Assembly (NCBI GenBank): GCA_019426215.1
Contig: CM033400.1
Coordinates: forward strand, 22,304,568 to 22,368,567
Direction of reading: 5' to 3'
DNA: 64,000 bases
Source of the DNA: Buddleja alternifolia
Taxonomy: Eukaryota; Streptophyta; Magnoliopsida; Lamiales; Scrophulariaceae
Shown here: piece by piece, positions 36,338-48,892 of the stretch
Layout of the letters: each line of letters begins with the position of its first letter
How positions within the stretch are numbered: position 1 is the first letter of the stretch
Position numbers and translations under genes: made by a program
The notes under the pieces: generated by a model
What the model was told of the DNA's origin: nothing
Seen by the model: the letters and a program-made list of their open reading frames with translations, nothing else
The model's database searches: none

Positions 36338-36417
36338 ATAGGATTCCAATGTGGGGTTTATATGACTTTGAGTTCTCTCACTTCAATAAGCTCACTTTTG
36401 AGATTGGGTTCACATCA

Positions 36418-38070
36418 TAAAATTGGAGGATTACGAAGCAAACAAAGAAACCATCGAAGACCGAAAACAGCTGATGCAGTCGAACTTCAAGGCTGATTTT
36501 CAACACTCACAAGTTCACGTTTTGCTATTTGTGTTCAAGAGCTGCCTTAAGTCTTCCTTCGAGTTTTTCAGACATTCCTCGCGCAATCCCATAATAAGCT
36601 AACCAATGTAAAATAAACTCAAGATACAGGCAAAGAATTTAAATCCCTATTCAGATAATTAGGATTACAGCATGCATATCCCATGCGGGATGCGTGCGTA
36701 TTTATTTTTATTCCGCAGCGCATGAAGTATCCCGGGGATCAATGCTTTTGACCATTATACCCCTAATCTCCAACCATTTTCCATCTTAAATTCCTCTGAT
36801 GAACTAATGTCAAACTAAATGATTTTTTATTTTTATTTATTCTAATGGGGGGTCACCCTATGTGATTAAACCCAACAGACCCGGGCTTATAGTCGCTCTA
36901 CGAGGCCAAATTGTGCCTTCACTAAATGAAATTTATAGGGACTATAATTCCCTATAATTTTATAATTTAAACATTAGGGAATAAGAGATTCTAAAGGCAA
37001 ACTTTAGTGACCATCAACGACATTTTTCCGTCAATTAATCTATCAAGCATTAATCCCATCAAAAAAGTGAAAGGGTGCGAGATGACATTTTTATCCAGTA
37101 CACTCAGATTCATCTAAATTGAGTAAATCAGGAGCTGGAACTAACATCCAACAAATTCCCCTGAAATTGAACATATAAGAGATTGCTTCCATATTGTAAT
37201 TTCAATTTGTAGTAAGACCTTAAAACATAGTTACCACATTGAAACTCAGAGACTCGTGACATTAAGGCACATATAAATGTTCAACATTTGTCATCATTAA
37301 AGGCAAAAAGAAAAAGAAAAGAAAAGAGGAAAATGACACTTACTCTCTTCAACAATGTAAGAGGAAAGAGTCAAAAATCCAGTTGAAACAGAAGACGGTA
37401 TTATATTAACATTCGAGAAGCTAATGACGATAAACAGAAATGCCTTTGTATTCCCCAGAGAGAGCCCCAACTCCACAGAGCCAGCAAATCTCCCAACCTA
37501 GTTTCTATCATTTCATAATATGGCTTATCACTTTACAAGCAGCGACTATCTTCAGCCTGCGATCATCACATTCATAACCATTTCAGAAATATTTATCTTC
37601 AATTTTCATCTTCAACTACTGAAAAAAACAGAATATGGAAGGGACATTACATGCAGACCCTTCACTTATTCAGTAATTACCACAAGCCCCCTAAGGTTTT
37701 GGAAATTACCACGACATTCCCTATTAGATCATGACAACTCGCAAAACAGGGGGTGCACTTGTAATCTGTCTTTTAATTGGCAGGGCTAAAATTGTAATAT
37801 TCTTTTACTGACAAATGAGGTAATGGTAATTTCTCAAACCTTGGGGTGTTTTTCATAATTAGGGTATTACGGGGGGGATGTTTATGTTTATCCAATATAA
37901 AATTGTCGAAATAATAAATCTTAAAGCTGAGAGACAGATGTGAAGGTTATGCAGCTTTACCTCAAAATGGAAGATGCCTGCAATCTATTGATTTCTGTTC
38001 CAACGGAATGGAAGACTATGCTATGATGTATCACAGCCACACTCTCAATTCATTTATGCATTTGCATGAC
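36418..38070. other. Intergenic region downstream of ARV1
   Basis: No secure gene. A minus-strand frame at 36512-36585 (YYGIARGMSEKLEGRLKAAL, ending LEHK-stop) follows an acceptor-like TTAG and could be a terminal exon of an unidentified transcript; support is weak. A foldback MITE lies at about 37640-37900. The stretch at about 36830-37060 holds a decayed palindromic repeat. Confidence 0.45.
37640..37900. mobile_element. Probable foldback MITE
   Basis: The left arm AATTACCACAAGCCCCCTAA facing GGTTTTGGAAATTACC pairs in inverted sense with GGTAATTTCTCAAACCTTGG and GTGTTTTTCATAATTAGGG on the right (37808-37865). Arms are about 60-70 bp and imperfect, with a centre near 37740. No coding sequence; ends and target duplication not resolved. 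Confidence 0.5.
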
Positions 38071-41000
38071 TTAGCTTTGGAGAACAAACGCTTTACTTTG
38101 AGTGGCTAAAAATTTTAAACCGTGTGCCACAACACAAACTGCCAAGCATCTCATCATCACTGAGTTGCTGATCACTGCTTCATCAACAGAGTTCCAATCA
38201 GTAGGTTTGACGATAGCAAGATTATGTAACTCAAAGCAATAACACTAATGATGTTCTTTAACATCAACCAGTAAGAGGAAGAAAGAGAAGAATCTTTCCA
38301 ACGACTCTTAATGCTTGGCAATATTGATGGTCTTTAACAGGTTGGCTAAAACACAGATGTGCAAGATGCATTTAACTATAAAACAGTCAATTTAAAATCA
38401 AAGTTTACTTGAGTAATTTTGAGGTGGCATAAAAGTAAATTCCGGTAATGCAATTATTTTTTGGACCATTATTGACTTCAAGCATTCTGTAATTTATGAT
38501 CTGTATTGAAATCCATATTTCACACCTTTTAAAGCCACAATATTGGATGACAAGACAAACATATCGATGATGAAGATCACAGAGGACGGAAATTCCCAGA
38601 CCTACAAAATGTCAAATCTCATTAGTTTGGACTACACAATATACTACAAAGCCATAATTACGAAACATGGCATCAAACTTATTAATCATGACCATAAATA
38701 TGAAACATGGAATCAAACTTATTAATATGCAAGAAAATATATCAACAGGGTGTGTTTTCATTACGCCAAAATAGATCAAGTATTAGCTGGAAACGTACCA
38801 TCATGGCCATTAGAAAGATCTTGAAGTAACTCGAAACAAGGACTACCAGTAATATTTGTTTCCACCTGTCAAGCGGCAAATTGATTAATTTCCGCTACTT
38901 TTCATTGCAGGAGGAAGAATAAAGTAATCAGAAAGACAAGAAATGGATTAAAACCTTATTTTGGACACACAATTCGCCACACAACCACTTTGTGATGAAG
39001 CTTTTTTAATCAAATCCATTAAGGAGCATCCTATGTCAGTAAGACTTCCACAAGTATCACAGGCAAGTTATGTTGTCTTTGCTCGTAATACTTTTAAGGT
39101 CCAAGTGATGAAAATGTACTTGTAATCCAAATTACATATTAAGAAACAGAAGAAGAAAAAGAAAAGCAGAAGGCTTCTTTTCTCATGAATGTGATGCTGC
39201 ATGGTTGTGGATAACAATTAACAGGATTAATTATATCAATTCCTTTCATTCAAGTCTTTCCTAATTCAAGGAATAAATTCTGTCACATATGTATGTATGC
39301 ACCAGGCTGTAAATTTACCAATCAAATTAATTTCTTAAGCATGCAGACAATATCTCTCTGTCAATAGAGTAAGCATACGGCTGGGTAATACAATATTCAA
39401 CAGAAGAATTTCAGTTGATGTTTTTTACCATTCATAGCATTCGAAGTAGCCAAACATATCATGGATTTTGTTTCTGCATCAATTTTTTTTTTTTTTCCAT
39501 GATGTATTCTAAACTTACTTTTGCATTGATGACTATTACAATTGCTACTATGGTTCATTTGGGGTAGAGAGAATTTTTGAATTTATAAGTGGGAAGCTTC
39601 AGAAAATACTGTAATATATTTCCATTGGTTGGGTGTGCTTGCCTTGAAAATATTTGTTGTCTATAAAGAAACAAAAATAGCAATATCATGAAAGGAATAG
39701 AAATAACATCAAAGGACCAATAACATTATGAAACAGGTGGAATTGTGGAGTTACATGTGAGTCAATGTCAAATCCTGCATTAAAACATATCAAAGCTAGC
39801 AAACAAAACAATATATCGCTTCAACAATCAATGGTTTCTGTTGTGGAAATCAGAGTAATATTCCACCACATTGTTAAATAGAGAGCGAATTATTGTACTG
39901 AAAAATCACACTATGTTCCGAGTAAAGATTGGAGGGGTCAGTCCCGCTGAAAACTTAATCTCCTAAACATAATTAACTAGATTTGTAATTTAATAGCACA
40001 ATATATCGCTACAGCTATAACTTACTATAGATATTTGAAGAATAAATAGCACAAAATAAAGAACACCAAATTTAACGAGATTTGGCCAGTTTTGCCTACG
40101 TCCCCCCGAACACTACCAAAATTTATATTTCACTTAGAAGTACTATAAAGTGAAATATTACAAAAGAGATAGAAAGAAGCAAATAGTAAGATGAGATAAT
40201 TTTGGGGATGATTCTAAAAAAAGGGAAAGGTGGTTCCCTTTTATAAGTTAAAGTTTGCATCACAAGCTTCCCATGTGGGAATGATCTACACTTCTATTTC
40301 CAACAGTTCCAATATTTTGGTGCATTGCCGATTGGGAAAAGACAATTTCGGAAATAAGGTCTGTTTGGATTAGTTTCTGCTTGTTTTGGAAAAATTTGCC
40401 AGGGAATAAAAATGTGTTTGGCTTAATTTCCGCGTAAGCCATTTTCAATTGTGGATGTCATGCAAGATTTTGTTAGGTTAGTGATGTTACATCATGTTGA
40501 CATATGATTAAATGATGTCACATCAAGTTGATATACTATTATTATGTTGTTATTGTATCAATGTAATAATTGGAATATATGTTTCTATATTCAAGGTAAT
40601 GCTTTGAAGATATATATACATATGCTATTTATTTTTGTAAATGAGTAGAAAATTGGGAAGTTTGAGAGAATAAAACCAAAATGAGCATAACAAAACACTT
40701 GTTTCATTTTTGCAAAGGAAAATGGGCTTCTGAAAATGAAAACAAACAAAGCTGAAACAAATTTTTGGTCTTCCTAAATAAAACCCTTTGGCCTGAAGAT
40801 ATCGATAGCAATTTATTACTTACCCTTTATAACAAATAACTCCATTTGTAACCACAAAAAAAAAAACTCCATGTATTAAAGAACGGCTTAGCTATCATGT
40901 GCACCAGTAACTCCAACTCATATCTAGACCAAATTGTAAACATTTGGTATAGAGTATAGAAATTGTAAAGATGCGCATTGATTAATTTTATAAAAAGTAA

Positions 41001-42141
41001 TTCCAGTACAAGAAGAGTTACCATCTGTGACCAGTTCCATAAATTATTAAAAGGAATAGAAGAAACGAATGAAATGAAGATCATGCAATCAATCATCAGA
41101 AAATAAGTACATCACAAAAAGATTAGAACAAATATCAGCAATTCAGTACATTTACCCATAAAATCCAGCCGATGCAGTCAGAAACTTCCTAGTTCCATGA
41201 AACATGACACAAAGAAAGACGACGTTTCCCAAGATAACACCAGTTAGTATCTGTAACAACACCCACCATCAAAAGACAGTCAATTCTAAATCCACCATCA
41301 CCACTGACATTGAAGAACCTATGGTTAATCAATTCTACAATTTGGAATACAAACCTTTCCAAAATCCAGAAGCAACGAAGCAGCACTTGCAGGTGAAGCC
41401 AATTCCTTTTCGTTTGCGCTCAAAACCCACATTTGATCTAGAGCAGCTAAGGTAATTCATATACTTCATCACACTCAAATGTATGTACACATATAACATA
41501 AAAGTTGGGTTATCTTTTAAGAAAATAATTGATAATTCACATTACTTAACCGTTGGATACAGATATCGAAAATGAGAAATGCCAAAGTCAATTTGCACAG
41601 CAAGCTCTGCAAAACAAATAAGTCATTTATACACATTGTAAACAAAACCCAGCTATATGATATCTGTGTAGAAATTTATTCAAAACAAAATAACAATGTT
41701 AAAGGAATCAAGGTGTACCCCAAAATTGACAGTCTCTCTACTAAACCTATTGTAGAACAAATGTCTGTACGCTTTGGGCTTGTGCAGAATCAAATCAATT
41801 ATAAGGATCTAGGTAATACCAAAAACAAAAATAAGAAAATTATCAAAATCATAAGAATATTAAAAAGTTACGAAATGTTCTTTGTCCCTTTTCTGTGTTT
41901 GTATTACCATGATTTCACACTCGATGTACTCATCAGCAACGGATATGCAATTTCCCTAAAATAAAAATCCAAGACATTGGATAAGCATTCCATAACCTAA
42001 AAAGGCAAAAGAACTAAAAATAGGAAAATGATGAATTACGCATTTCATGAGGCGAATATTCCCTGGGGAATACTGAATGTAGAGTGTTTTGATAGGGAAT
42101 GTGCACTGCACGCATCTAAAGTGAGTACCACCTATCTCCAT
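38071..42141 (-). CDS. ARV1: ARV1 family protein (ER sterol/lipid homeostasis), nine exons, 222 aa
   Basis: Exons: 42141-42040, 41955-41908, 41808-41719, 41606-41551, 41385-41355, 41250-41156, 38865-38799, 38601-38526, 38174-38071. All have GT/AG borders, join in phase and total 669 nt. The ARV1 homology domain is at the N-terminus: zinc ribbon Cys10-x2-Cys13 and Cys34-x2-Cys37, with TLYIQYSPGNIRLMKC and VADEYIECEIM. Then come IDLILHKPKAYRH and hydrophobic spans: LTLAFLIFDICI, ILTGVILGNVVFLCVMF, ILLVVLVSSYFKIFLMAMM and VWEFPSSVIFIIDMFVL. ARV1 is an ER multi-pass membrane protein needed for sterol distribution and, in yeast and animals, GPI precursor handling. The usual LLWK motif reads LLCK here. 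Exon 5 is only 31 nt and least certain. Intron 6 is 2.3 kb with repeats. Confidence 0.9.
39840..40260. mobile_element. LTR-type remnant in ARV1 intron 6
   Basis: The stretch containing AACACCAAATTTAACGAGAT and GCCTACGTCCCCCCGAACAC (40056-40110) has the look of sequence common in plant LTRs. No pair, coding part or target duplication is seen. It lies inside the large ARV1 intron. Confidence 0.4.
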
Positions 42142-42424
42142 TCGTCCTTTCCTTTCTGTCTTGTGTCTTTGTGAATGAGTGAGAACAGAGACAAGTAGGT
42201 AATGTTACTAGTTCACTCAAACATTTCTCAATATCCACTTAAATGGTCCTATGAGACTCATAGGTGGCAATAGGGAGATTGAAGATAAAAGGTGTCGTGT
42301 TGTGATGCTGCGTTGGTCGGAGACAGCAGCGCCGGTCAGGTAGTAGAGGAATGGATTTTTCTACCAAATAATATAAAATGAAAGAAAAATTCTCAAAATA
42401 TTACAAATTTTAAAGCTATTACCA
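42142..42424. promoter_or_regulatory. Upstream region of ARV1
   Basis: Directly upstream of the ARV1 start the minus strand reads through a purine-rich leader (ACACAAGACAGAAAGGAAAGG just before the ATG). The promoter should lie here or slightly further up; I see no clear TATA box. The next 1.2 kb is a transposable element, so the native promoter is probably short. Confidence 0.35.
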
Positions 42425-43680
42425 AAATAATATAAGACGATACGAATGTCGCCTTCACATTTTTTATTTTTCTTTAATCAAAAAAGTAGAAGACGGCTTG
42501 TCCAAGGTCGTCTTCTACATTTCTTTCTTTTTTTTAATTAAAGTAGAATAATGAAGACGACCTAATAGTTGTCGTCTCCTTGTTTTTCAAGAAAGAATTT
42601 CCTACTAAAATTTCTTTGCAGGATTTTGTTTTCCAATGATAAACTATTTTGTAAATAAATTTGTTCCCAGTGAATTTGTCTTGTTAATGAAACAAAGATA
42701 ATGGAAAGCAATGAGTCAGGCCCTGTAGAATTTGATCCGATATATGTGTCAAAATCATTATTGTTTGTATTATATTATAAGGGTTAAAAGTTAATTATAC
42801 GAACTATCCTTTTTATTTAGTATAACTATAGCTCAGCTCTCCTATTTTGGATTCATACATAAAACCACTCTTATAATAAAACCTCACATTTACCCTCAGT
42901 TGACTAACGGTCTTTAGGTTTGTTAATCAAGCCGAGCAGGTCAAGCCTGGTCAAGCTCCTGCTCGTTTCGATATTATGCAAGCTTTTATCCCCAAGCCTT
43001 AAATTTGTATGAGTTTTTTTTCTCGAAACTCAGGATCGGCCTAAAAATTAATACGAGCTTCAAGTCAAGCCCGAGCCGGACTGAATTTGTTCTCTTTTTA
43101 AAACCTATAAGTAATAAATTGAATGTAATACATCAATCGCAAAAAGAAAATAATAGTCTCAAACGCATAAGCAAATTGACATCACCAATGGTCTAATGAC
43201 AAATCATTAAACTTAAATTCACAAAGTCAAAACATCAATTTTAGTTATAATAAATAAAATAAATAATAACGCATTGTCACTTGTTGGCGTTCCAGACTTC
43301 CAGTCTATTTTTATTGTACCTAGAACTACAAGTAAGAATTTATACATTTACAAGAAAAATGCTTTTTAGTGTAATACAAACATTAATAATTTTGAGACAT
43401 ATATTGGACCAAATTCTATAGCGCCTTGTTTTCAGTTATCTCATTGCTTTATTAACAAGTTAAATTCATTGTTTTCAATTATCTCATTGTTTCATTAGCC
43501 AAGCAATTTCATATGGAACAAATTTATTTACAAAATAGTTTATCATTGGAAATTAAAATCCAACAAAGAAATTTTAGTAACAAAAATAATTTGGAAAGGA
43601 AATGTAGAAGGCGACCTTGGCCAAGTCGTCTTCTATTTCAAAAAAAGGAAAATGAGAATACGACTTCTATTGTCACGTCT
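42425..43680. mobile_element. Element with about 230-bp terminal inverted repeats
   Basis: The left arm (about 42425-42690) and right arm (about 43440-43680) are inverted copies: AGAAGACGGCTTGTCCAAGG against AGAAGACGACTTGGCCAAGG, and CCAATGATAAACTATTTTGTAAATAAATTTGTTC matched in inverse. The arms themselves contain GAAGACG-CGTCTTC palindromes. The 750-bp middle (CAAGCCGAGCAGGTCAAGCC near 42932) has no gene. Long arms suggest a non-autonomous MULE or similar; a 9-bp duplication was not found. Confidence 0.7.
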
Positions 43681-46600
43681 TACCTCTCCAACCTCACCTG
43701 CCTGCTAGCCAAATCTCCAAAACCCTCGTATAATCCAAATAACATGGTTCAGAGCTCTACAAAACCAAAAATATAAAACCATTAGTGAAATAGGACATGA
43801 AATTTTTTGTTATATCTATCTAATTGAATATAATCTCAAAATTAGTTAATACCTCCCTTTATGACATTTGAGTGAACCCAGACCCTAAACAGGTTGTATC
43901 AGTTGTCCAACATTTGGGGAGACACGAGAAATGAGCTACTAAACTCAATGAGTGTGAGTGTGAGTGTGTGCATGTGTGTGAAAGCAGGGTTTATGCATGA
44001 ACATCATAAATTATTAATCTCATGATGCATGGTTACAACAAGGTGATATTAATCAAATAATTCGGTTAATAATGCAGTACTCATCAATAAATAAGGAAAG
44101 TTACTAACACGTAACACTCAACTGTTAGTGAGGAATTCTAGAGGAGGCTACCATTGAATTTGTCAGGGCAAAACACTAAAGTCACTCATAGTGGTCTTTG
44201 AAATTTTGTCACAGGGTAGCACTTAGGCCTGACACTTCCAATAGAGATTTATCAAATAATAAAGAATAACTACTTTATTCAGCAAATGCAGGGAGCGACA
44301 TTGCTAACAAACTAACATGTCCGGTTATATGTTTAAATCTACGACCCCATCACCATGATATGCTCTGTCCATGCGCGGGAGGGAATTCGACAACCATGGG
44401 GTGGTGATCAACCATTACGACATGCCCGATGCTGCCTGCAAGCGTCACAACCTCCATGTCGCAATTTGGGCCCATATATCATCAATAACCCATACAAGGG
44501 ATTCATGTGAACAAACTAATATCACATTTCGTGCACATGCGAGATAAAGTACTATGTCATAGCACTAACAATCATGCCACAAAGATTGCGATCCATCTCC
44601 CAACTGTCCCATACCAGCAGGAGACTTCACACGTTTCAGTGTCCAACAATATCAATATGATGTCACAATTCCAAGGTGAGATAAAATACGACACCTGGGC
44701 TATATAAATGAGTGTGTCCTCCAGTCATATAAATCACATTTATGATCAGATCTTATCTACATGTATGACAATGACAGTAATAATTGCAGAATAAAATAAA
44801 CTGAGAAATAAAACACTCACAGTGAAACAAGAACATAATGTCTCTAACTTAATCCGATGAGTGTAAAGATCCTTCTAGGTATAGGCTCTGTCACCCCCAA
44901 AATGTAAATTTATCAATCCAGTAGAATGAATGGGCATGTCATACGTACAATTCATTCAAATAAATAAATGTCCTACGCTCTATTGCTATGTGTAATGATT
45001 TATACTTTGTTGTATTTTAAGAGTCAGTATTGCATCATGAAATTAGTTAAATTAATATTAGTTAAATGCTTGGTATATCATTTGGAGAGCTTAAAGCAGA
45101 CTCAGGATATTTCCAATGACTACTTGCCAAGAAATCTAGTTGCACACCGAGTTAATTATCTCTTACTAAAACACATTTAGCAACAAATTCATTTCAGCTA
45201 TTTAAGAGTGAGAAATCTAGCTGCACACAAAGCCAAAAGATCGAAAACAGAGTGTATTTACAACACTTTGTTGGGATCGATTTATTTACAACCCTACTCA
45301 ATTCATAGTTACTTGCATAATTATGAGAAGTGCGAGCTGATTTCAATATTTTATTTTTCTTTTTTCATCAAACTAACATCGAAATAGCATGAGATCAAAA
45401 TCTAATTTTTAATGCTTTTCTTTCCATCACTAAAATCATAAACCCAAAATTAGCAAAATCCACAATCCCAGAAAAAGAAAAAAGGAACATCAAACAACCC
45501 ATAATAAATTAATCCCAAAAACCTATCTCAAACTGCAGAAAAAAAAAAAAAGCTAGGAATTAACGAAAATCCGTCCATACCCGTTTGATAATGGGGAAAT
45601 GGGTTTGGTCTGACACAAGGATTTGTAACAGAGACATTAAACCATGTTCGGAGATATATAGGAAATAAGAAAAGAGAAGTCTTTGATTGTCTTATTTGAA
45701 AAACCTAAACAAATCATGAAACCCTACCAATAATTTCCTTCTAAGAGGCCGGCGGAGACGAAGCTTGTTTTCTGGAATTTTTTTTTTTCTGCCGGTGTCT
45801 TTTCTGGGTAGAGTGCAACGGCGGAAGAATGGGGTTTTTTTAACGGGTACAGGGGTTATTTTTTATATTTTTCGGGTTTTGTCAGGTACTCTTCAGTTCG
45901 AGTCATGGATCCAGAGGTAGAGATCGGGTCCAGACCCGACTCGAACCCTGACTTTGTAATATTTTTGGGTAAGGGTGTAAATGTTTCAAGTTAAGTCAAA
46001 CGAATTATTGTTCAGTCTTATTTGAATTACTTTCAAGTTTTAAATTTATATTTGAGCTTGTTTGATTATCAATCAAGCCGAGTTCAAACGAGTTTTAATC
46101 GAGTAATTTGACTTTTTTACACATGTTTTTATTATTTTTTGCTAATCGAGTCGAATTTCAAAACTTATCAAATGCAAAAATTGTTCAGGTTTGGTTTGAT
46201 ATCTTAACGAATCGATCTTTATGGAGCTTTTAGGGATCGAGCTCGAGGCGAGTATCGAATAATTTGATTCGTTTTTCAGTCCTACTTTCGGATAGATGTT
46301 AAGTCCAGGTTTCAGACTAGCGTGAGTGGGCTTGAGGCGAGTTTAAGAAGGTTTGATTAAGTCTAAATTTGAGTAATGCCTACTCAATAACAGGCTAATG
46401 AAAAATATTCTGCTTAACACTAAATGAAAATTAGAATAAAGTTTGAGTTACCAGATTAAGAAACGGGGGCAGGCTGCTGCCGACTTGGTGGATTCCTAGA
46501 GGATACAGCGATTGAGAGTGGGAGTGTTTTAGTGCGGAAGAGTACCATTTTGGATGAGAAATAGAACCTTTCTAGGGCCAACGGTCCAATACATTTGGGC

Positions 46601-46709
46601 TCTAAATTAACTTGGCCCATATTCACTGGGACAATCCGATTCTTTTTTTCTTAAATAAATGTAGTTTCGCTTTCTATTCTCTTATAACACGCTTCTCGTT
46701 TGTATAAAA
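43681..46709. other. Gene-poor region
   Basis: No convincing gene. A GT-rich microsatellite lies at 43948-43980. 44100-44900 looks repeat-like but has no pair here. A minus-strand ATG at 46548 opens a 30-residue frame (MVLFRTKTLPLSIAVSSRNP) that could be a first exon, with no continuing exon found. Confidence 0.4.
46114..46290 (+). repeat. Dispersed repeat, copy A
   Basis: The segment with ACACATGTTTTTATTATTTT, CAAAACTTATCAAATGCAAA and CGAATAATTTGATTCGTTTT recurs at 52488-52665 in the same orientation at about 75-80% identity by eye. Non-coding, rich in CGAG/CTCGAG. Family unknown. Confidence 0.7.
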
Positions 46710-46745
46710 CTAGTTAACAACCACCGCGCAAAGCGCGATGATGGT
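46710..46745 (-). mobile_element. Helitron-like 3' terminus
   Basis: Read on the minus strand, a GC hairpin (CGCGC, three-base loop, GCGCG; 46725-46738) lies about 11 bp before the terminal CTAG, followed by T. This is the hairpin-plus-CTRR end of plant Helitrons. The element would extend rightwards; its 5' TC end was not identified, so only the terminus is annotated. Confidence 0.5.
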
Positions 46746-48522
46746 GCCCGGTAAAAATAGTTTTTAATTTGTAACGTTAGTATCATGGAATATCAATCTT
46801 GTGTATGAATCAAATGAACCTGATCTTATTCAATTTTAATAACTTTAACAGGGAGTTTCGAAAAGCAAAAAAAATGACAAATTTTGTTTTCCAATCTTAG
46901 ATCACATAATCCTCCATACAAAATTGACGTTTTAACGCTTCGACCTCGCTATCACGACTCGCTCTACAATTTATGGATCCTACTTGAAGAAATAACAATG
47001 ATTTTTCATTGATTAATGATATTTCTTATACATTCAATGAAAATGCTTTTCATTGATCAAAATAAGTAAAAAGAGTTTCTCTTTAACAAGCGAAATTCCT
47101 GATATAGATTTTGCAGAGATGCAATTAATCTTTTTCATTTCATCTTACTTAATATTTTTTTAGCATATCAAAAAGACAATCACATCATTTTATTTTTAAA
47201 ATTCAAGTTAAAAAATAATTATCTAAACATGAGATAATCATATCAAAATAATATCTAAAGATAATTTGCACAGACAATTTATAACAATTATTTAAAAAAT
47301 ATTTTATAAGACACGCTCCAAGACGCTCCTGTTATCAAATAATTTTAGATTTTGACGCTATTACGCTACCACTTCCGCATTCGCTCCCACCTCTATATCA
47401 CTAAGATTCCATCTCTACTCCAACTATGCTATAGGCTATCTTTCAAAATGATTGTTTAAATTATAATGTACCCCAATGTAGCTGGATCATTGCTTCTCAC
47501 GCATAAGATTTTAACAGTAGACATTGAAAACATCATAGTATCACGATTACAATAGAATTGTGAAATCGTTTCTAGAGGTTTAAGCACAATCTCTGTGGAA
47601 ATATTGCTACAATATAGAACTTCCTGTCCGACATCATTGCGAAATGAATCACCAAAAATTTATTTACAAAGAGCTAAACATAGATAAATATTATCATACC
47701 AATGAATGGTGAGAAAAGCAATGGGATCTTTACATATTACAAAAGAATGTAGTACATGTTGCTGCATCAATTCCAGAGTTAAAAAAAAATTCAATATCAA
47801 ACAACTATAATTGCACTCTAAAAACTATTGTTCATTGCATTAGACAAACAAATTATAGCCACTGTAATACTCAAAGTTAGTAGTCATTCGTGTCTCTATT
47901 GTTAAAGCTACACAATCTGATAACATGGTTCCATATTTGCAGGCCAGAAGAAGAAAGAGAAGGGCATAGCCAACTGCTAGTCAGAAAACTTTTGGTGCTA
48001 GGATATGCATCTGCAAACATTAAGTCCAATATGAAGCATTTTTGCGTACCAAAACTCTACGTCACTGTAGCATATAAAGTTTACACAAATGTCAACTAAA
48101 ATGTAGCCTAACAAGCAACTTCACTAGTCAGATGAAGCACTTTTGTTTTCCATTTCTTTCTAAAAACACCTGCCAAAAACTTTCACCTTTGTTTATCTAA
48201 TTTCTCTGCGGTAAAGTTGTTCTTTGTCTCCTGAATACCTGAATACCTGAATACCTGACGGCACAGTACCTGCAATTAACAAACATACAATTAGTTTTAA
48301 AATAAACCTTTTCTCACAATCCATATCAAGATCAGTGAAAGCTCATCATAAAATGAAGATCAACAAGCTCGATTTTATCTACAAAGTCGATATCAAATAA
48401 TATGAAATGAACAATAACGTCGTCCCACTATATTCTAACAACCAAAACACTCCTTCAGTAAAACTTTTGTTACAATCTGCTCCCGGTATCAAGTTTCATG
48501 TATAACCAACATCCTCTAATGG
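46746..48522. other. Non-coding region, possibly Helitron body
   Basis: No gene with support. A CTGAATAC unit is repeated three and a half times at 48231-48258. On the minus strand 48271-48186 could be an exon (acceptor TTGCAG, ending YREIR-stop), but no start codon connects to it. Confidence 0.35.
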
Positions 48523-48846
48523 CAGTGGCGGATCCAGAAATTTGGATTAGTGGTGGCACAATTTATCACTGGTGGCCAAGAATAGAAGCAGGGACGGAGC
48601 TAGGGACTTTACTTGGGGGGGCGAGATTGTTGTGATATAGTTATACATTTTTTTTTTGCTAGATAGAAGAAGGATTCAAGGGTGGTGCGGGGGGCTAGCC
48701 CCCCACGATACGGTACGCTATATTTATGGGGGGAAATATAATAAGGAACTAAAATTACCCTATTCATAAGCCTAAGAATTTTATTTTACCCTATTCATAG
48801 GCTTTGTTTGAATTACCCTATAATAAGGGGGAGAGGCCAAGGCTCA

Positions 48847-48892
<46 letters not shown>

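Larger units (their letters stand above)
19184..36417 (+). mobile_element. TRIM-like miniature LTR retroelement, expanded by nested insertions
   Basis: Two related 142-bp repeats can be assembled. The left is 19184-19231 plus 34857-34950; the right is 35083-35147 plus 36341-36417. Shared text includes ATGGGGACTT, GGAATTAT-GGG and CACTTCAATAAGCT-ACTTTTGAGATTG. A primer-binding-site-like sequence ATTGGTATCA (34951-34960, initiator Met tRNA type) follows the left repeat directly, and only 132 bp separate the repeats. This size and order fit TRIM elements (about 416 bp in all). A 5-bp duplication is not clear; ATTGGAG occurs at 19172-19178 and 36422-36428 but does not match TG...CA ends. The LINE sits in the left repeat and a Harbinger-like element in the right. 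Confidence 0.65.

Noticed and set aside
38799..38865. First reading of this ARV1 exon as VETNITGSPCFELLQDL
   Set aside because: Another frame (WKQILLVVLVSSYFKIFL) matches ARV1 and is in phase with both neighbouring exons.
38930..39070. Cys-rich minus-strand text (DTCGSLTDIGCSLMD) in ARV1 intron 6
   Set aside because: No acceptor in frame, and ARV1 is complete without it; judged chance.
40827..41096. 89-aa minus-strand frame considered as an ARV1 exon
   Set aside because: The ARV1 segments it might have supplied are found at 41551-41606 and 41156-41250 with proper splice sites.
41189..41386. 65-aa minus-strand frame
   Set aside because: Overlaps ARV1 exons 5 and 6 in a different frame; shadow of the real exons.
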